This document shows, piece by piece, positions 23,041 through 34,770 of a DNA stretch of 64,000 nt; within the stretch, counting starts at the first letter, position 1, and each line of letters opens with the position of its first letter. The notes below the pieces were generated by a model. That model was not told where the DNA came from, made no database searches, and saw nothing but the letters and a program-made list of their open reading frames with translations. The DNA is taken from contig NC_052358.1 in the NCBI RefSeq assembly GCF_009727055.1, positions 42,236,947-42,300,946 of the forward strand. Reading direction: 5' to 3'. Origin of the DNA: Benincasa hispida. Lineage: Eukaryota > Streptophyta > Magnoliopsida > Cucurbitales > Cucurbitaceae. The translations under genes were made by a program, and so were the position numbers.

Positions 23041-24453
23041 ACAGAGATTGACATACTGTACAAACATATGTTTAGTGTTGCCAAAGTATCAGAGATAAGT
23101 GGATCAATTAAAATTGCAGATGACAACTATAGAGGTACAGACCGAACAATTAAATTAGCAGCAATGATAACCAATTTTGATAAACTAGATCAAAATTCAT
23201 TTATTCATAAGCAATTGAGAAGTTAAAGAGAGAGAAAGTCAATGGTTGTTACGGATCCTAAGTTGTCAAACATTCAAATGGATTGATGAAATCGCCTATA
23301 CTAGTATATGCGCGTCAAAGTAGAAGGACAAGGAAAGAGGTTTAAAGTAGGGTCTTCAGCTTGGAAGCATGGCTTGAAGAAAGGAGCGAAATTATTTGCA
23401 GAATGTACTTATTTTAGAGATTGAAAAAGATGTTAGATGATACCACTTAGCTGTGAGAATATATGACTATCTTTTATATTTGAGAATAGATCCATGTAGC
23501 TTGTTCATACCTCAAAACAAGTATAGATGAACTACAGTTATTTAGAATGGTTTCACGTTTCTGTTAATTTGTTGATTTTATAAAATTTCAAACTTTAGAA
23601 TTTTAAATATCAGAATTAGTGAGAAACAAAATTATCATTGGATTTTTGTGGAGACAAATTGAGGCTACAGTGGTTGATAGAGGAACCCCTTCAGGTGTGC
23701 TTGTTTTGCTAGCAAATATTTTCTTTTTGGGCTTTGGCCCATTTATCTATTTTAGGTCATTTGATTTCCAACTTGATTAGACAAAAACCAAAACCCAAAT
23801 AGTAATTAGACAAGTCTACACAAAAATTATTCAACAAGACCTACAATTTTTTACCCCAACCTTTCATTCAAGTTGCATGAAGAAGTAAACATCATACCAT
23901 ATAAAGAGGAGCCACCTCTAAATTCAAATAAATGTTTTAAGAAATCTTAATCTTCATATCAAAACATCTAGATATAAAAGTTCTTATCGTTAATATTTTC
24001 ATTCATATTTTTACATATCATAGTTCGATATCTAATCTAAAAAGAAAATTAATATTTTCATTATAAAAATATCCATAAAATTTAAATTTTAAAATTTAAA
24101 TTATGGTTGATAAAATATAATATAAATAATAAACATTTACCGTATTTAAAAAATATAATATATTTATTATTAACTTAAATAAGATATTTTAAATATCATT
24201 TTTTATAAATTTTCCACAATATTACCATCAATATTTCTGTAAAATTGAAACCTCCCCAATTTTTTTTAAAAAAAAAATATAATGACATTTTAACCCATGG
24301 TTTATTATATTGGACTATAACAACTAATAAAAACAAAATAGGATGGTTGGAACTTAGAACTTTGCTCCTTCCCACTAAAAGAATCTAAACCTTTACATGT
24401 GTGTTTACCAAAAAAAAAGAAAAAGAAAAAGAAAAAAACAAAACAAAACTAGA
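23041..24453. other. AT-rich intergenic, no feature recognised
   Basis: Downstream flank of the small minus-strand gene. No domain, RNA gene or repeat family is recognised. The stretch 23990-24300 is very AT-rich. Confidence 0.45.
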
Positions 24454-25011
24454 CTAAAAAGGGGCTGAGACAATGTCTCTAGGTTGATACAGAGATTGTA
24501 ACTCATCATCTTCTTCCTCATGATAGTAATTTCCCATTATTGAATCTTTATCTTGAATTGCTTTACATTCCACTGGTTGTAATCCCTGCATTTTCCCATA
24601 TGATTTCACCATTCATTCACATCTCAAATAATATAATTCACTAATATTACCATCATTAAATTTGTAATTGGTAAAAGATTGATGTTTCTAGCTAATATTA
24701 CCTCTGTGAAAATCTTCATTGCTTCTTCTATAGTGGTTGTGTTTATCACATAAAGTGCTGCTTCCTGAAGTAATAATCCAAATTCATCAGAAAAAAATGT
24801 ATTAATTAATGATTTTTTTGCTTCAACAAAATCCTCTTCCTTTTTCTCTGCTAAAAATATTTGTAATTCAATTACCCAAATTACCAATTATTATTTATTA
24901 AAAAATAAAAGAAAGAAAAAAGAAACGACTTACCCTTGCAAATTGGATTTGATGCATTCTGAGAGTCCTTGGCTCATTTTCAATAGATGATTTTCTATCA
25001 ATATTTCCCAT
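24454..25011 (-). CDS. Small acidic-tailed plant protein of about 90 residues, three exons, function unknown
   Basis: The exons on the minus strand are 25011-24934, 24764-24702 and 24585-24454. Every intron has GT and AG ends (donors GTAAGT and GTAATA; acceptors CAG), and all junctions fall between codons. Codon counts are 26, 21 and 43 plus a TAG stop. The start ATG at 25011 is the first in the frame, about 150 bp downstream of a TATA run. The protein has a basic N-terminal part with EPRTLRMHQIQFAR. Next comes a helical segment, EAALYVINTTTIEEAMKIFTE, whose codons make up exon 2. The C-terminal tail is acidic (HEEEDDE) and ends RDIVSAPF. No signal peptide, membrane segment or known catalytic motif is seen. 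I recall unnamed plant proteins with an EAALYV...EEAMKIFTEGL core but cannot name a family. The precise in-phase structure argues for a real gene. Four G-boxes lie upstream. Confidence 0.8.
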
Positions 25012-25164
25012 TATTCCTTCAACCTTATCTCTTCTTCTTCAATCTTCTTTAACGACAAGTCGTCCCAATACACAGCTCTAGAAACGACGGATCGAAAATG
25101 GCTTCTAACTATTTTATTTTTTGCAGGGGAGGAGAATGAAATTCCTCTTACAATTTGATGTTTC

Positions 25165-25176
25165 TATATATATATA
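25165..25176 (-). promoter_or_regulatory. TATA-box candidate of the small gene
   Basis: A TATATATATATA run about 155 bp upstream of the ATG at 25011, compatible with a 5' leader of about 120 bases on the minus strand. Confidence 0.5.
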
Positions 25177-25235
25177 ATGGGGTAGGAAGTTGACAGCTTG
25201 GCATGTGGCACTGATCCATGGGTGAATCAGGTCAG

Positions 25236-25540
25236 CCACGTGGATTCCATCAACCATTAGATTCGGGTACACGTGGCAGGAGAACAATGGGATCTCTGAC
25301 CACGTGGCTTTTCATGTGCCTGTCACCGTACCTCCAAATCCCTTGTCTTGATGATCGGTCTTCTTCCGCTCCGTGACAGACCAACCAGCGGGTGCCACGC
25401 CGCCACTCCGGTGGGGTCATGTCCTTGTGGAGAATCGCGTCCCAACTGGACACGTGTGTGGTTGGTTTTTCGGAATTACTTTTTTAATTTTTGTGTGGGC
25501 CCCATTGGTGGAGAAGGTGCATTGGACATCATGCACGTGA
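25236..25540 (-). promoter_or_regulatory. G-box/ABRE-type ACGT cluster upstream of the small gene
   Basis: CACGTG cores occur at 25236-25243 (CCACGTGG), 25269-25277 (ACACGTGGC), 25300-25307 (CCACGTGG), 25450-25458 (ACACGTGTG) and 25533-25540 (GCACGTGA). Three fall within 75 bp just upstream of the TATA run. Such sites are bound by plant bZIP and bHLH factors (ABF, GBF, PIF types) and, when clustered, often mark ABA- or stress-responsive promoters. The regulatory role is inferred. Confidence 0.55.
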
Positions 25541-25845
25541 GTAGTCGTAGATTGAATTTCTATTACGTGAAGTGAACCAAATCTTTCTTATAACGAAAAG
25601 TCTGATAATATTTTTTATTATTTTTAAATGGATTTAATGAATTCCATAATATTAATAATAAAGTATGAGTTTGATTAATTAATATTTTCCGTATGCCTCT
25701 TTTCTTAATAATATATAAATGGCAAGTGATTGATTAGGTTGGGTGGTATTATGTTATCATGTTGGATACCTAATAATTATCTCTACCCTAAGAAAATCTT
25801 TATAGTAATGCATCCTTGTACTAGTATTTTAGAACTAAACTCGTA
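25514..25845 (+). repeat. Copy 1 of a diverged local duplication
   Basis: It shares ordered blocks with 26938-27250: AAGGTGCATTGGACATCAT is identical, followed by GAACCAAATCT, GTATGAGT.TGATTA, and TTCCGTA.GCC, and ending with GCATCC.T.....AGTATTTTAGAA. Copies are in the same orientation, about 1.42 kb apart. Confidence 0.7.
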
Positions 25846-25984
25846 TAAATAATTCGATAATTATTTAGATTCTATTTAATAATCAATTGATTTTTTAATT
25901 TCTTTTTAAAAAAAGTTGTAGTTGTTTGTTTCTTTTAACATTTTCTTCAATATAATTTTCATCTTTGTTAAAGAAATATTTAAA

Positions 25985-26245
25985 TTCTTAGCAAATTTTT
26001 AAAAAAACAAATACAAATTTTTATAAATTGGTTTTTTAGGATCATCAAATTATCATTTGGTTTTTTAATTTTAATTAAACTTATAAACACTACTTTTACG
26101 GTTCGTTGATTTCTTTATTTTTGTTATCTATTTTTGGGAGTGTTTTAAAATACCATGGAAGTTGTGAAAACTAAAAAAATATAATTTTAAAATTTATTTT
26201 TATTTTTAGAATTTGATAAATAATCCATATGTTTAGTTAGGAGAG
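25985..26245. mobile_element. MITE-like repeat, same family as 57427-57716
   Basis: Shared phrases with the CALS5 intron copy are TCATTTGATTTTTT/TCATTTGGTTTTTT, AAACTTATAAACACTA, a TTTTGTTATCTA/TTTTGTCATCTA block and a terminal TAGAATTTGA. AT-rich, no coding. Confidence 0.45.
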
Positions 26246-26937
26246 ATAAAAATGATGAGAAGATAATAGTAAGAAAATAAACAAACAAGGCTTAAAACGA
26301 AAAACGAAACCGAAATGATAATTAACTGATTACCATGCCAAATGTGAAGAGCCTACGATAGATCAGCATGTGCAATATGTAACAATAGAGTATATGATTA
26401 GAGAGAATTTTGTCTTTTTGTTACCATCTAAGTGAGAAATCATGAGAATCTCTCTTATATGCTAACAACAATAATATTGTAGCCTATGCTTAGTTATGTT
26501 TCTCAACACAAGTTGGAAAAAAGCAATCTCTAGAGGATTTTATTGGAGTAATATTCATGATCACAACATGGCCATTTTGATCGGTTTCAGTACATAAATA
26601 TAAACTAAGAATCGGAGAAATTTGGAGGATAAGGAAGTATAGTTAACAAAGATTTTAAATAATTTAAAACTATTAACTATACTAATAAGGTACATTTTAT
26701 TTTTTGGTTGCTCATTCATAGAACACAAAAATTAAGCATGCTTAATTTGAAAGTTCTATATAAAAGTCCTAAAAATTTTTCTTAAAAACATGTGAGTGAT
26801 GACAAAATATCTTGAAAGGATTCGTGTTATTTTATTGAAATAGTCATCACTTTTAAAAGTAAAATAAGACACATGTAGATGACATTGTTAGGTTACATGT
26901 GCATGTATAGCTGGTTTTGGAGAATTTCTATTTTAAA

Positions 26938-27250
26938 AAGGTGCATTGGACATCATTTACGAGATGAGTAGTATGCGGAATTTGTATTAAAGATGAAATG
27001 AACCAAATCTAAGGAAAGTCTTTAGGATAATTAATGGTAAATACTAAACATTTTTCCTTTTTCCTTTTTTTTTTGTAAATAAAAAATAAATATGAATCAA
27101 TTCCGTGATTAAGTATGAGTGTGATTAGTTAATATTAATTAATTGTTCCGTAAGCCACTTGTCCAAATAATATCTGAATTCCAAGAAAAGTACACTATCC
27201 TAATTTTCAATAATGCATCCATTTGACTTGTATTTTAGAATTAGAGTGAT
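26938..27250 (+). repeat. Copy 2 of a diverged local duplication
   Basis: Second copy of the block at 25514-25845. The ACGT core present in copy 1 (GCACGTGA) has become TTACGAGA here. Confidence 0.7.
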
Positions 27251-27526
27251 ATGAAATGAACCATTTAACTAGCACCTTGTCATGAGAGTATATGCTAAGA
27301 ATTCAAATCAATAAAGTTTCTAGAAAATTTCAAGCACGTCTAGTAAATCATGAAGTGTTTGGCAAAGAAAAGAGATTAGTATCAAATGATTTGGCTTGAT
27401 AGGTTCATTAGTGGATCTAGTTTTGTAATACTTTTGAAAATTTGTAAGAAAGGTACACAAACTTATTCTTCATATTTTCATTTATTTCTAGTTATTAGGT
27501 ATATTTAATGTTTCATTGCCAATTTA

Positions 27527-28840
27527 AGGTCCGTTTGATAACGTGCATCTTTCCTATTCGTTATTTTTGTTTCTCATTTTTTAAGAAATTGACCTATTTG
27601 ATAATCATTTCTATTTCTTGTTTCTAAAATTTGAGAAGCATTCCTGAAAAGACCACATATTTTATTTGTATTTTTATTTAATATTGGTCCTAAAATACTT
27701 CAAAATGTAGACTTTGACCAGTAGGTGGCAAAGCTTGCTTGAAACTCTTCTTAACTTCATGAACTTGGAATCAAATCTTATATAAGATTTATTTTATTTT
27801 ATTTTGAATTTTGAATTTTAAATTTTCAAATATTTTGATTTATATATTATTTTGATTTTTAAGTTTCAAATTTTCAATAGGGTTGTTTTCAAAAATAGAA
27901 AAATGAACCAAAATATTTACAAATATAGAAAATATAATTTTGAATTTTCAAATATTTAAATTCATACATTATTTTGATTTTCAAATTTCAAATTTTCAAT
28001 AGTGTTTTTTTCAAATATAAGAAAATGAACAAAATATTTAATAATATAATAAAATTTCACTGTCTATCTATAATAGGTCGTGATATACTAGTATTTGTGT
28101 CTAAACATAGATAGTAGTCTATTGTAGATAACTGTGATATTTTACTATTATTTATAAATATTTTCAACAGTTTTAGCGTTTAAAATAATTTATATTTTAA
28201 TGTGTATAGATAAATATTTTTTTGAATTTTGAATTATATATTTTGCAATATGAATTTTTATTTATATTTTTAAATTTATTTTTTTTATTTTTCTTACATA
28301 TGATACCAATTGTAATTTTACAATATATAAATTTTGTTTACTAAAATATTCATTTAAGTTCATTTTTAATAATTTTACAACCACAACATTTTTATAATAA
28401 TGTAATTGAGTTAGATTTGAGTTTACATCATTTAAAGTTTAAAAGAAATGACCTGAGTGAGAAATAATATTGTAAATCAAATTTTAGTAACATATAAATA
28501 ATAGAAACAATTGTATTATAGTTATTAATTTTACATTAGGACTTTTGTGTATTTGATCATTATTTTTTTACATTTTAATGGCTATATATTTTTTAATTTT
28601 ATATAATTAGATCATATTTAAACTAAAAAAAATATGAAAAAAATGTAAAAGAAAAAATACAAGAAACAAGAAACAAAAATAATTATCAAACAAGTTTATG
28701 TTTTTGTTTCTTTTTTTTTTTAAGAAATAGAAAACGAGAATAGTTATCAAACATATTCCTATTTTTTGTTCTTAAAAAAAAAAATAAATAAGGAAAAAGA
28801 AACAGAGAATAAAAAACAGAAACGTTATCAAACAGGACTT
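27527..28840. mobile_element. 1.3-kb inverted-repeat (MITE/non-autonomous DNA transposon) element
   Basis: The left end is GGTCCGTTTGATAACGT. The right end, on the minus strand, is AGTCCTGTTTGATAACGT. ATTATCAAACA/TTTGATAAT words recur at the inner edges (27595, 28680, 28745), so the termini are layered. The core is AT-rich with no coding. Superfamily is not assigned: the GGNCCGTTTGNTAACG end resembles PIF/Harbinger or hAT MITEs, but no clear target duplication is visible. Confidence 0.55.
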
Positions 28841-29224
28841 AGAATCTCGTGGGTGACTATATATATAATAAGCAAACTTAGAGTTGAGAGTTTTCCCCTT
28901 TTAACTGGCATGACCTCGTTTGTGTGAACATAATACATAGTTTGCACAAAAATTCTATAATTATCACATTTAAGTTTAGGTTGAATAACAAAAGTTTGGG
29001 GGAATTTGGGGGAGTTTTGAACCTTGGTTGTTTTTTTTCTTCATTTTATTATTTATTTATTTTTTATGTAACCTTCATCCCCTACCTGAACACTACCCAA
29101 TAGATTAAGACACATACTCTTATCAATAAGGGTGATGTTGGATTGCTCCAATTTTACATGTTGAACTCATGATAAAATTAATAAACCTCTAAGTCAACCA
29201 TAGATTCTTCTCTTCTTAGATATA
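28841..29224. other. AT-rich intergenic, no feature recognised
   Basis: Between the inverted-repeat element and the 5' LTR of element C. Nothing recognised. Confidence 0.5.
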
Positions 29225-29665
29225 TGGTAATGTTTTGACAAGATATTAGAAGAGTCGTAATCTCACATTGAAAATGGTCAAGAAAGTGATGGAATCCAAG
29301 CAAATATACAAAAGAAGTATATGACTTTGATTTAAATCGTCCTAATTAGAAATATTTTAAGCTTGTATACTAATTACTCTAGTTAAATTTCCTTTTTGTA
29401 TACCTTGTTTGAAAAGTGAAAAATTTGTATAAGTAGTATAAAAGATTTAAGAGAGTATTCTTGTAATTGAGATTGGTAGAGAATTTAATGTGATAATAAT
29501 AAGTTTATACATAGTGAAATTTTTTCTAGTGGGCTATGGTTTTTCTCCAAATTTTCAATTTTCTATCTAAATTCTTGTGTTTCCTTGGTTCAGAACTTTA
29601 AGTTCGTATTTTCTTGAATTCCTGAGTATGTTATATGATTGCAATATTATGTTTCAACTTCCACA
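29225..29665 (+). repeat. Element C 5' LTR (old copia, Tork/Tnt1-like layout)
   Basis: It contains the TATA-like AGTAGTATAAAAGATT at about 29435 and a TTCTTGTAATTGAGA block. The phrase TAGTGGGCTATGGTTTTTCTCC (29528 on) is close to the GTGGA/GTGGGCTGTGGTTTTTCTCC typical of R-U5 in plant Tork-type copia LTRs. It aligns with the split LTR at 38318-38447 plus 46439-46688. The end near 29665 is approximate and no clear primer-binding site follows. Confidence 0.6.
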
Positions 29666-30354
29666 TAAAAAAAGATTGCTTGAAATGGATTATAGTATTA
29701 TAGTGGATAGTGTGAATTGTTCACTATTTACAAATTTGCTAGGAGTGTAAAGAAAATATGTTAGTGGTAAGTGAAAGTCACTAATGTGCTAATACAATCT
29801 TGTTTACACAAAACCTTTGAGGAAAGACTGAGTAATGATGCTTTTGAATAGTCAAGCAATGGTGATAGTCTAGTGGAGTCCTAGAGTGATCTAGTATAAG
29901 ATCTAAGAAAAAAAATACTTTGTATAGAAGAAAAGTTACTGAGTATGCAAATAATCTAGGTAGATAAAAAAGGATTGTCTTAAAAACAAGTTCGTTAAAG
30001 TGTTATGAATCAGATGTTGATGTTGTCTTTATTGCAAGGGAGTAGGTGACTTCTTTGGAAGGAAAAAAAATCATCTTCCATGCGATATCTCACTTTACCC
30101 TAATAAGGGGCATGATGTTAGTGGTTCCATGTGAGATCTGAGGAGACTTGACTTGAGCCCCAAAAGTAGCTTGGGTGTAGGGGGTCAATCTTGATTTTAT
30201 TTCTCAGAGTGCTTTAGATCATGGGTTCTTTTATACATAATTATTTGCTTGGCAATAATACAAGATGTGTGTGGTAGAAGTTGTGTTGATGGTCGAAGAA
30301 CTTCCAAGTGAGCCAAGTAAAGTGGAAGTTACATCGTAAATTTCAGTATGATTT
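29666..30354 (+). mobile_element. Element C internal region, left part (degenerate)
   Basis: Sequence between the C 5' LTR and the insertion point of element B. No coherent frame remains. Assignment is by position. Confidence 0.4.
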
Positions 30355-32318
30355 TAATGGAACACGAGACATACGCAGCGGAAAAAAGACCTAATTACAC
30401 TCTAATTGTTTTTAATTTAAAGGAAATAAGTATGCAAATGAGGAAAAAACAGTAAATAAAAGTTGATAGGAAACAACCTTTGTAACTCCCGAACAACGCT
30501 TTTCTTCGCCGAATCTCGACCCGAACTCTTCCGGACCACCACTAGAGTTGACCTACTATCCTCTGGACTCAGAACCATGTCATGGGACACGATGGATGAA
30601 GAAAACCGAGAGAGAGAAAGAGATGGAAAAGAAATGGAGTTTCTTTTGGTTTGGGTTTTTCCTTTTTTTACAGCCCAATTTAGGAAAATAATTTTGCAAA
30701 AATTGCCAAAAGTTTTTCATCCATAATTGAAATCCCATTTTATAGAAAAACTCATACAATATTTGCATATAAAACAAATCCATAAAAACCCAACACCTAG
30801 AATCCACTATCTAAGTGGGCTTAATGTTTTTACTATAAGCCAACACCTAGCCCACTATTTTGTTAGTGGAATTATTCAATAAAAGTTTGGATTTTCCCAC
30901 TAACTTTAGTCAAAGGGCAAAATAGTCATTTGGTCAAAGTTAAATTTTGACCAAAAAGTCAACATTTTGACTTTTTATGATTTTTTCCTTGTTGACTAAT
31001 TTTGACCTCCCGAGCATGAGATTCCGCATTCATTTTATCGAAATTCAAATCACATTTGATATTAAGGTCGGTCAAAGTTTGACTTTTCAAAATCAAAAGT
31101 CAACTCTTTGACTTTTTACATCTTTGACCATTTCCATTATTTCCGAGCTTCCGCATATGAATATATTATATTTCTTGATATTTAAATCAAATTTAAATAT
31201 TAAAGCTGTATCTCTAAACTGAAAAACCGACCACTATATCACAATATACTTGTCGGTTTTTCTTCCACCTAATTCGAACAATTCGAATTATTCTATCATA
31301 CTGTTCTAAATTTATTCCATATGAGCTAGTAGGGAACCAATGGACCTATAGATCATGGGCTCCAACGATCCGAGATTAGCTGGCTAAACTCTTTAGACGG
31401 AGCTAATCAACATTCGTTAACTAATGGGTCATCCACTATAGTCTCGTAGTTGAACTCCCCTCACTATAGATATATTTGTGTCTATTTGATATAACCTCGA
31501 TTAGTAAGCTAATCCTTCACAGGTTGTTCGTAATCTCGGCTGGGTCATAAAATCGTTTTCCCAAGGCTACATCTTGTTCTTAAGTTCCACTGATCCTCTA
31601 ATGAACAATTGATTTAAGGTCCAACCTATAAACCGAATCCCTCTCGGGCCAAGGAGAGGGTGGGGCCCCTTGTTCAAGACCTAGATTCAGTACTAAAGGG
31701 AATATCTACTATCCCTATAACGGGTAGGAGTGAATTCTGTCTTGCACCCTATGTTCCCAGCTATCCATCTGATCTTACCCTTGAAATGGGAGGCTTATTG
31801 GGTCAACGATAATGAGCTGCCCTCACCTATGCAGATCTAAGGATAATTTCGAAGTGAACATGAGTTCATAGTTAGCTCAGGATTAAGATTAAGTTACCTA
31901 GGTCATCAATTAACGAAATAGTCAGTTTTATACATAAAACGGCGTTTAGAACATAAAAAGTGACTATTCCATGGTTCAGTCTTATGCAAACTCATTGCAT
32001 AGGACACCCTCACTCACATATCTCTATATGAACGATTCAGGATCACATAGTTTGTATTAACTATAAAGTGGGCCTCATCCATAGCGTCCCTAGAATAAAG
32101 CGCCCAACCTTATTCATATACTATAGACCATTTTGGCTATATATTTGAACTTGATCCACATTTATGTCACTACATAAAGTTCAAACTACATTAAATAGCC
32201 TCAGAACCTTAGTTTATTGAATTCAAGATTACAATTTCAATAACAACTTTATTGAAAAACAAAACAGAATATGTTTATTAATTTACAAACTACGAGTTTT
32301 AGGACATAAAATCCAACA
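30355..32318 (-). repeat. Element B 3' LTR (1.96 kb)
   Basis: On the minus strand it starts TGTTGGATTTTATGTCC at 32318 and ends near TTCCATTA at 30355. The left 320 bp match the truncated right LTR (37853-38178) almost base for base. The conserved blocks CTCTCGGGCC, TCTAATGAACAA and GGCCCCTTGTTC also occur in the LTRs at 40023 and 43644. Confidence 0.85.
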
Positions 32319-32333
32319 AACTCCCACTTGGAC
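32319..32333 (-). other. Element B polypurine tract
   Basis: The minus strand reads CCAAGTGGGAGTT immediately before the 3' LTR, the expected position for the polypurine tract. Confidence 0.7.
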
Positions 32334-32434
32334 TAAAACTCCTAGTAGAGTATCACAATGTTGAATTTAAGTGAGAAACATATGAGTACAATAAACTACG
32401 GCATATACCCAAAAGTTCTCCCACTTATCCTAGT

Positions 32435-33870
32435 TTACAAACTTCGTAGACCTAGACTCTGTAGGTGACCTTCAAACACTTTAGCCGTAAAGGCCTTTGT
32501 AAAAGGATCAGCAATGTTTTGCTCAGAAGATATCTGAGTTACTACAACGTCTCCACGATGTACAATCTCCCGGATCAGATGGTATGTGCGCTCAATATGC
32601 TTGCCGCGCTTGTGGCTTCTTGGTTCTTTTGAATTTACAACTACACCACTATTATCACAATATAGGGTATTAGGCAAATGCATATTTGAAACGACTTCCA
32701 AATCTGTCAAGAATTTCCTCAACCATACTGCTTTCTTTGCTGCTTCGCAAGTAGCTACGTATTCAGCTTCCATTGTGGAGTCAGCTATACAGGTTTGTTT
32801 TATGCTTCTCGACATTACTGCTCCTCCGTTAAAAGTGAACACTGATCCAGATGTAAACTTTCTAGCATCTTTATCAATTTGAAAATCAGAGTCAGTGTAT
32901 CCAGTAAGGATCAAATTCTTAGTACCATACACGAGCATGTAGTTCCTCTCTCTCTTAAGATACTTGAGGATATTTTTAACGGCAGTCCAACGATCATATC
33001 CAGGATTGGACTGATACCTACTGACTATCCTTACTGCGTAGCATATGTCAGGTCTAGTACATAACATTGCATACATCAGGCTCCCTACTATGGAAGCATA
33101 GGGAATGCATCTCATATCCTCAACCTCTTGAGGTGTCTTAGGACATTGATCTTTTGACAAATAAATTCCATATCTGTAAGGTAACATACTTCTTTTGAAA
33201 TTCTGCATCTTATACCTAGACAATATTTTGTCTATATAAGTTGCTTGAGACATGGCTAGTGTTCTGTTCTTACGATTCCGAATAATCTGAATCCCGAAAA
33301 CATACTACGCATTTCCTAAATCTTTCATTTGGAATTGCATTGCTAGCCATTTTTTGATGTCATTTAGGTAACCTACTTCATTCCCAATGAATAGAATATC
33401 GTCAACATATAAAACTAAGAATGCTATAGTAGAATTGACGATCTTCTTGTAAACACAAGGCTCGTCAACATTCTGTTCAAAGCCATAAGATTTGATCGCA
33501 GTATCAAATCTTATATTCCAAGATCTAGAAGCTTGTTTCAACCCATAAATGGATTTTTGAAGCTTACAAACCTTTTGTTCTTGACCCTGTGCAATAAACC
33601 CCTCTGGTTGAGCCATATAGATACTCTCTTCAAGATCGCCGTTTAGAAAGGTTGTTTTGACATCCATCTGCCAAATTTCATAGTCATAAAAGGTGGCAAT
33701 GGATAAGAGTATTCTAATCGACTTAAGCATGGCAACGGGAGAGAAAGTTTCTTCATAGTCCACTCCCTCTCTGGGTATAACCTTTTCCACAAGTCGAGCC
33801 TTAAAAGTCTGTACTTTACCGGCTTTGTCTCGTTTTCTCTTGTAGATCCACTTACAACCAATTTTTTTAC
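32435..33870 (-). pseudogene. Element B reverse transcriptase and RNase H
   Basis: Two long minus-strand frames. The first (about 33870-33305) carries the RT palm: WQMDVKTTFLNGDLEE, SIYGLKQASRSWN and the catalytic YVDD (complement of 33399-33410). A stop after KDLGNA and a short gap separate it from the second (33253-32435). That frame holds TRPDICYA, GYTDSDF, MEAEYVATCEAAK and YCDNSGVV with the RNase H acidic residues, and ends SLGLRSL. This is the best preserved retroelement coding region in the window, but at least one stop separates its halves, so it is not autonomous as it stands. Confidence 0.88.
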
Positions 33871-33948
33871 ATCATTTGGTTGATCTACAAGTTTTCAGAT
33901 ATAATTTAAGTACATAGACTCTATTTCGAGGTCCATGGCTTTGACCTA

Positions 33949-34770
33949 CTAATCGCGGTCCACATCTTTTATCGCCTGTTTATAGGTCGATGGATCCTCT
34001 ATGCCGTCATCAGGTATGATGACTTGTGTTTCTGTTAAATCCAAGTAACGTTCAGGCTGATGAACAACCCTCCCATTACGTCGAGGCATTCTCAACTCTT
34101 GAGAAGGATGTGACTGACCAAATATACTAGTTTTATCTACTACTTTAATAGATGAACTAGCTCTATCTGTAGCATCTTTGGAAATTTCATTCAATACTAG
34201 TCTATTGCGAGGTTGATGACTTCTTATGTGGTCTTTCTCTAAGAATGTGGTATTTTTCGATACAAATACCTTATTCTCTTGAGGATCGTAAAATAGACCA
34301 CCTTTTGTTTCTTTTGGATAACCTACAAATAGGCATAGTTTTGAACGGCATTCCAATTTTTTAGGATTTACACCAACACGTGTGCCGGGCATCCTTAAAT
34401 CCTAAAGTGACATAAACTACTTTTACACCCTTTTCATAGCTCATAAGGTATTTCTGAAACACTTTTAGAGGAAACATTATTCAAAATATAGACAGCAGTC
34501 TCTAAAGCATGTCCCCAAAAAGATTCAAGTAACTTAGCAAAGCTCATCATTGAGCGAACCATATCCAACAAGATTCAGTTTCTTCTTTCAGATACACTGT
34601 TCTACTGAGGCATATTAGGTACAGAGAGTTGTGACTTGATTCAGTGTTCTATCATATAATCCTGGAATCTTAAGTCCATGTACTCCCCACGTCGATTTGA
34701 TTGTAGTGTCTTAATTATTTTACCTAACTGGTTCTCAACCTTAGCCTTATATTCTTTGAACTTTTCAAAA
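33949..34770 (-). pseudogene. Element B integrase, central and C-terminal part
   Basis: The open part (34392-33949) carries SKLCLFVGYPKETKGG, FLEKDHIRSH and LRMPRRNGRVV, the copia integrase C-terminal and linker. Further upstream on the strand (34770-34393) the core is recognisable (GEYMDLRFQ, VSERRN, LLDMVRSMMS) but interrupted by several stops. The second Asp region is altered (QSNRRGEY instead of RSDRGGEY), removing a catalytic residue. Confidence 0.75.

Noticed and set aside
24624..24887. Single-exon open frame of 87 codons at the small-gene locus
   Set aside because: It reads exon 2 together with both flanking introns. The spliced three-exon model has clean GT/AG sites, keeps phase and yields a coherent C-terminus.
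25250..25575. Open frames on both strands upstream of the small gene
   Set aside because: They overlap the G-box-rich promoter, have no recognisable domain, and conflict with the promoter position.
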